Source: Rhytidiadelphus loreus (taxonomy: Eukaryota > Streptophyta > Bryopsida > Hypnales > Hylocomiaceae). From it: DNA of 64,000 bases. Every line of letters starts with the position of its first letter. Positions within the stretch are counted from its first letter, which is position 1. The notes beneath the pieces were generated by a model. The model ran no database searches and was not told where the DNA came from. It worked only from the letters and a program-made list of their open reading frames with translations. Shown here piece after piece: positions 59,001 through 64,000 of this stretch. The stretch spans positions 49,951,087 to 50,015,086 of the forward strand of contig OX344762.1 of NCBI GenBank assembly GCA_947034895.1. The letters run 5' to 3'. The position numbers and the translations under genes were made by a program.

Positions 59001-59555
59001 ATTTCTTGCCACATTAAATGGCACGTTCGCCTCGTAAAAAAATGATGCCCACTTGTCATCCAACTCCTTCCTCTTCGCAACATTAAAAGCATCCTTCATA
59101 CGTTGCTGAAGTAATGACCCAGATCTTGTGGAATTTGATGCGGCGAGACTTTGGGACCTCTGTATTGCATCATTCCCTTCAGGGAGAGTAACCCCTTCAG
59201 CTTGGGCGTCACCTGAACCCCCTCCCGTCACTTCGTTTTGAAAGGATTGGCTTGAACTTGCAACTAGAGTTGCTCTTGATGGACCAGTGGGAATTGATTC
59301 TCCTTCATACATGTCCTCGGGGCTCAATCGTTGAGGAACAAAGTTTGTACAATTTGCAAATCGGTGGCGCACGGCTCGCGTTGCATTACGACAAATTGAC
59401 CTCTCGGACTTTGCGCCATATCCAAAGTGAGCAAAAGCGCGCTCGCGTTTATAGCTGAATGTTGCATTGCAAAATACACAACTCACTTTCCCCCCGTTCT
59501 CAGAGAAATTATACCACGGTTCCCATTCTTTTGTTTGCTTTCGTTGACTTCCCAT
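56073..59555 (-). pseudogene. hAT transposase with five in-frame stops and no frameshift
   Basis: The frame from the ATG at 59555 (MGSQRKQTKEWEPWYNF) stays in register down to 56073. It is broken only by TAG at 58215-58217 and TGA at 58059-58061, 57741-57743, 56745-56747 and 56277-56279. It encodes a BED-type finger (CVFCNATFSYKRERAFAHFG), TDGWDDV with Asp at about residue 244, VCTDNAAN with Asp at about 305, GCMAHALDLML, HYAGALLNPYLL, and SACSFERNWSMYSF near the hAT C-terminal motif. There Phe replaces the Cys seen in the other copy (SCERNWS). The first stop aligns with a Trp of that copy (FWRRC against F*QRC). The tail is acidic, then Arg/Gly-rich (RGRGRSFVRGRARG), and ends RRSSRFNN. The Asp-to-Asp spacing of 61 residues is identical in both hAT genes. 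Confidence 0.88.
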
Positions 59556-59805
59556 TGCGTTCACGACAGATGCAAACGTTTTCTTGGAGGAGGTAGAACT
59601 GTAGAAGAGGCTATTACACCAAATGAAAAGGACAAAATAGTAGTTAGCGCCAATCAACTGCTTGAACTGACTTTTACATCACCTCAACAGCTAACTAGGG
59701 CCATTTGTCACCCAAGTAGACTCCCAAGGAGCTCAAAGTGAATTGAAGTCCAAGATGATGAGGCCAAGATGACAAATGTAAAGAAGTCAATCCGACAAGC
59801 TTGGC

Positions 59806-59940
59806 TTTATAGCCTGGGAGTGCAGGGGCGCGGACCTCTTTTGTAGGGGCAGGGACGTCAGGGGCGCGGACGTCACACAATTCCGACGCGTCCACGCCCC
59901 CGCGCGACGCGTTCCCGGACGGCAGGGCGCGGAGGTCCTA
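59806..59940 (-). promoter_or_regulatory. CGGAC cluster with TATA box upstream of the minus-strand hAT gene
   Basis: On the minus strand, GGCTATAAAGCC (TATAAA at 59806-59811) lies 251 bp before the ATG at 59555. Directly upstream are repeats of CAGGGGCGCGGACGTC. The layout matches the promoters of the kinase, RING-H2 and UIM-like genes. Confidence 0.7.
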
Positions 59941-59969
59941 CCATAGACTTTGGTATGAATTCTGTGGTG

Positions 59970-60090
59970 GAATTCTTCCTTCCCATAGAGAGAGGAGAAT
60001 CCACTAATGTAGTCAGCTCTTAATTTAAGCACGGGGAATATCTTCAAGTCAATGGCTGCATTAAGAGGTCCAACTACTTTTTGAATTCAA
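59970..60090 (+). repeat. Direct repeat, copy 1 (partner at 62060-62182)
   Basis: About 120 bp reading ATTCTTCCTTCCCAT(A/G)GAGAGAG, AT(G/T)(T/C)AGTCAGC, CGGGGAAT(A/T)TCTT and AAGTCAATGGCTG recur 2.09 kb downstream in the same orientation. Each copy follows a GC-rich CGGAC or GACGTCC cluster by roughly 40-65 bp. Confidence 0.8.
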
Positions 60091-60587
60091 TGACAACGTA
60101 TTAAAGCATGTCACCCCTTCTTGAGGCCAAACTTCAAGTTCTTGCCTTCATCAAGCACTTGAGAAGTAGGACCCATGTAAGGTTGGAACCCAAAATAAAA
60201 ATAGAAAATGAAATTGAACTTCCAAACAAGAAAGACTAAATTTGTGTAACTAAAATCCCAAAGGATTTCAAGTCCTAATGAAAGTCAAGGTACATAATTG
60301 TTTAAATTCAAGTTCAAAGTTCATATTTCATTCTTATTAAGAAAAGGTGTTTGTGATTTTGGATTTGAAGTTTACAAATCAAACTATTACCAACGTATAC
60401 TTCTCAAGCTTTTGGTTTAAGTCTTCATATTTTAAATACAAAGCTACAAGGTTTTGGATTTAAATCAAATACAAATCATAATGCTTTAGAATATGCTTGA
60501 AGGGGTTTTTTCCGTGAAAAAAGGGTACAAGGATTTAGGGCTTAAAGACTTTAACCAAAATTTCTTGTAATGGGTAAAATAGGAAGG
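60091..60587. other. AT-rich leader of the 228-bp array
   Basis: No gene recognised. Confidence 0.4.
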
Positions 60588-61815
60588 GTGGGTATTGAAA
60601 TGAAATACTAGTTAAGTGATTTTTTAATTCAAGGGCAACGGTTCATCTCATTATTTTAGGTATGGGGATAGCAAAGCGGTTCGGGTCTTTGGGAAGGAAA
60701 TGAAGCAAAATTGTTTATGATTTCAAATGTTCAATCATTAGACTCCATCCTCTAATTTGTGTAATGGGATCCCCTAGAGCTCTAAACTCTAAAGCAAGTC
60801 TAGGACTTAGGAGGGGTGGGTATTGAACTGAAATACTGGTTAAGTGATTTTTTAATTCAAGGGCAACGGTTCATCTCATTATTTTGGGTATGGGGATAGC
60901 AAAGCGGTTGGGGTCTTTGGGAAGGAAATGAAGCAAAATTGTTTATGATTTCAAATGTTCAATCATTAGACTCCACCCTCTAATTTGTGTAATGGGATCC
61001 CCTAGAGCTCTAAACTCTAAAGCAAGTCTAAGACTTAGGAGGGGTCGGTATTGAACTGAAATACTAGTTAAGTGATTTTTTAATTCAAGGGCAACGGTTC
61101 ATCTCATTATTTTGGGTATGGGGATAGCAAAGCGGTTTGGGTCTTTGGGAAGGAAATGAAGCAAAATTGTTTATGATTTCAAATGTTCAATCATTAGACT
61201 CCACCCTCTAATTTGTGTAATGGGATCCCCTAGAGCTCTAAACTCTAAAGCAAGTCTAGGACTTAGGAAGGGTGGGTATTGAAATGAAATACTGGTTAAG
61301 TGATTTTTTAATTCAAGGGCAACGGTTCATCTCATTATTTTGGATATGGGGATAGCAAAGCGGTTGGGGTCTTTGGGAACAAAATGAAGCAAAATTGTTT
61401 ATGATTTCAAATGTTCAATCATTAGACTCCACCCTCTAATTTGTGTAATGGGATCCCCTAGAGCTCTAAACTCTAAAGCAAGTCCAGGACTTAGGAGGGG
61501 TGGGTATTGAAATGAAATACTAGTTAAGTGATTTTTTAATTCAAAGGCAACGGTTCATCTCATTATTTTGGGTATGGGGATAGCAAAGCGGTTGGGGTCT
61601 TTGGGAAGGAAATGAAGCAAAATTGTTTATGATTTCAAATGTTCAATCATTAGACTCCACCCTCTAATTTGTGTAATGGGATCCCCTAGAGCTCTAAACT
61701 CTAAAGCAAGTCTAGGACTTAGGAGGGGTCGGTATTGAACTGAAATACTAGTTAAGTGATTTTTTAATTCAAGGGCAACGGTTCATCTCATTATTTTGGG
61801 TATGGGGATAGCAAA
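60588..61815. repeat. 228-bp tandem array, about 5.4 copies
   Basis: The phrase TATTGAA(A/C)TGAAATACT begins at 60593, 60821, 61049, 61277, 61505 and 61733, an exact 228-bp step with no indels. Units differ only by scattered substitutions (for example GGTTCGGG or GGTTGGGG near AAAGCGG, and AGGTATGG, GGGTATGG or GGATATGG). This implies recent amplification or homogenisation. Each unit carries GATCCCCTAGAGCTCTAAAC. The last copy stops at about 61815 in GCAAACCCTTGG, next to a short GGAGGGAGTTCAA repeat. Confidence 0.95.
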
Positions 61816-62000
61816 CCCTTGGAGGGAGTTCAAAATTGGCTTGGAGGGAGTTCAAATGTGGCTTGGAGGGAGTTCAAGGAGGGAGTTCAAGTCTGGGTTC
61901 AAAATTGGAATTGGAATTGGAATCCGCGCGCTGGCGTCCACGCCCTGACGTCCACGCCTTGACGTCCCCGCCCTCACGCCCTGACCTCGCATGCAAGAAC
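61816..62000. repeat. GGAGGGAGTTCAA repeats and a GACGTCC cluster
   Basis: CTTGGAGGGAGTTCAA recurs at least three times (61817-61885) and is followed by GGAATTGGAATTGGAAT. A GC-rich cluster at 61923-61990 has GCGTCCACGCCCTGACGTCC. This is the inverse of the CAGGGCGCGGACG phrase at 55236 and 59849, so it may be the opposite subterminal end of a hAT unit. Confidence 0.6.
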
Positions 62001-62059
62001 TCTCTCCACCAACAACGGGGGGGAATGGAATTGACCTTGAGATTTGAAATTAGCATGGG

Positions 62060-62182
62060 ATTCTTCCTTCCCATGGAGAGAGGGAAAGAGGGAAACCAAT
62101 TAATGCAGTCAGCCATTAATTTGAGCTCGGGGAATTTCTTGAAGTCAATGGCTGTATTAAGAAGTCCAACTACTTTTTGAGT
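62060..62182 (+). repeat. Direct repeat, copy 2 (partner at 59970-60090)
   Basis: Same block order as copy 1, at roughly 80-85% identity by eye, with a short purine-rich insertion (GGGAAAGAGGGAAACC). Confidence 0.8.
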
Positions 62183-64000
62183 TGAAAGAGAATTCATGGA
62201 AAGATGTGTCTCCTTCATGTATCGCCCTTGGTCTTCTTCGCTTCTCTAAGGACTTGAGAAATAGTCCCCACACCCCAAAAATGGGATTTCTAGAGAATTA
62301 AAACTAAGTTGCACACTTTCTAGAAAACAAATATAATAAGATGCTAGAAGTTTTAGGATTTGTAATGGTAAACAAGGTACTCGTTTTTGAAAATTCAAGT
62401 TGAAGACTTAAAGGATGAATGTTATAGTTCTCCAAAATAGAAGCTAAAAGGGTTTGGAATTCCAAAAAAAAGGGTTTTAGAAATGTTTCAACGAAATTTA
62501 AGAGAATTTGAGCAAGTATGGAAATTTGGGGTATTCAATGATAACAATTTCAGAAAATTTGAGCAAGTATGGAATGTATTTGAATTTTTTTATAGAAGCA
62601 TACCAAAAAAAACCCTACTATATTTAGGATAGTAGCATGTGTGTAATTAATTATAACAAATATTGACTGTTCAAATTTTAGCTTATAAGAATTTCGGATG
62701 ATGAATGGTGGAGGCAGAAAATGGTGGTTATTCTATGAATTCATTCTTCATGGCAAGTTGGCTAAATGAGTACATGACTACATGCTTGAACATTTTTACA
62801 ACAATACAACTTTCCCAAAACAATTCCACCCTACATTCTTAATTTACACTTTACAGGCTTACAAAACAAATTATGGATTACTCTAATATATATTTTGTAA
62901 TTCATATAATTTTATTTCCACCTTTACCTTTAAGAAATCAGAATAATTTTACTTTTATTCCTAAATTATTGTAAAAACAAAAAATAAGAAGAAAAATTAT
63001 CGGAGGAACTAGCAAAATGTATATAAATTTTGTATATCAATTACATAAAAGGATTCATTTGGTTTCAACTTCAAGTTCAAGACGTTAAGATGGAATTCGA
63101 CTTCAAGTTGTTTCACTTATTTGATACTTTGATGTGGCTTTCTTTTGTGTGAAAAATAAAATAAGCAATTGGATTTTTTTTTGGTTCACCTCCATTACTA
63201 CTTACACCTCCCCCCAAAATTTCAAATTAACCCCTAAAGTCCCATTGTCCCCTAAGGGGACACTTTAGAATTCGGGCAGGTTTCTATGGGCTGAAATTTT
63301 ATCCTAATTTTGCAAAACTTTTTTTGAAGATAGAAAATGTAATAAGCTTTGTGGGAATATCATTTTTTTTTCAATCGGTGCCTGGAAGCCAAAGTTATAC
63401 CACAAGATGCGTAGAATTGAATTCGGTGGGTAGCAAAAGAAATTGAATCTTTAGAATGCAATTTTCAGATTTTTGGTTTTTTAAAAGGTTATGTTTGTTT
63501 GCTAGAACAATCTCACCATTGGGATTATTGTATTTCAATCCCATCTAAGAGCTATTAATTGTTTAGTTTTTCTTTCAATTTTGAACATGCTTCTACAGTT
63601 CTACACTTCTACTTGACAATTTCTTGAAGTATGAAAATGAAGTTGTTATTTTTTGAATTTTTTTTCATAGACTCCCAACTCAAGTCTTCAACACAATAAA
63701 TTTTTAATTCAAATTCCATAGTACACATTTTTTCTACAAATAGCAATAAAAGTCATCTAAAATTGCAGTTTAGTGTTGAAGAAAACTTGTTTTTTAAACT
63801 TTGAATGCTCATATAGTCATATCTTTCAATCTGTACGGTCTAACTTCATGAAATTTTAACCACATAATTTCAAGCAAGTAAATTTCAAGATCCTACGGTT
63901 CAGTTTCAAAAATAGAATTTTTTTTAATCTTGGACAACGTAGTAGAAATGGCATTTTTTATTGTTTTTAGACAGAAAAAATGTCATTAGGGGGGTGATTG
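62183..64000. other. AT-rich region to the window end
   Basis: No supported gene, inverted repeat or tandem array. Confidence 0.5.

Noticed and set aside
60588..61815. CRISPR-like array
   Set aside because: Whole 228-bp units repeat without unique spacers, and this is a eukaryotic nuclear sequence.
59970..62182. LTR retrotransposon suggested by the direct repeats
   Set aside because: The repeats are only about 120 bp, lack TG...CA ends, and no gag, protease, integrase or reverse transcriptase lies between them.

Overview
This is a eukaryotic nuclear window, almost certainly from a land plant. It is strongly AT-rich with very low gene density, it contains CACTA, hAT and MITE-type DNA transposons, and its only convincing host gene belongs to the plant-specific BKI1/MAKR family of membrane-associated kinase regulators. 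The unusually long MAKR protein and the many old hAT and foldback elements fit a seed-free plant (bryophyte, lycophyte or fern) better than a flowering plant, but this is inference and no species is claimed.

Layout. 1-2430: a foldback element with arms of about 470 bp, split by a nested 1.2-kb CACTA element. 2431-9370: AT-rich DNA without genes. 9598-11424 (minus): an intact single-exon MAKR/BKI1-like gene. Its 5' side (12564-13790) carries a diverged tandem triplication with TATA-like boxes on the gene's strand. 13800-40150: about 26 kb of gene-free DNA with MITEs, dispersed repeats, hairpins and small tandem repeats. 40157-41108: a second CACTA element with a clean 3-bp target duplication.

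41566-62000 is the most unusual part. It holds seven GC-rich arrays built on CGGAC/GCGGACGG. Four of them end in a TATA box 174-251 bp before the start codon of a protein gene. The genes are: a broken gene with a UIM-like motif and a Gly/Gln-rich tail (42048-43144, plus); an intact diverged protein kinase-like gene (44176-45660, minus); an intact 1,095-residue coiled-coil/RING-H2 gene (48113-51400, plus); and two hAT transposase genes in tail-to-tail orientation (52413-55160 plus; 56073-59555 minus). The first and third proteins share a homologous N-terminal domain, so the kinase and RING loci look like parts of one family of mobile or amplified units. The hAT genes are decayed only by in-frame stop codons, with no frameshifts between their open blocks. 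The proximal gene, 42048-43144, has one stop and one frameshift.

60588-61815 is an array of about 5.4 copies of an exactly 228-bp repeat. It is bracketed by two roughly 120-bp direct repeats, each preceded by GC-rich CGGAC or GACGTCC clusters. The rest to 64000 is AT-rich without recognisable genes.

Taken together, a host regulator gene sits next to about 50 kb of transposon-derived DNA. The best candidate for something undescribed is the CGGAC-array family that carries a kinase, a RING-H2 protein and a UIM-like protein under a shared promoter design. No tRNA, rRNA or CRISPR array was seen.
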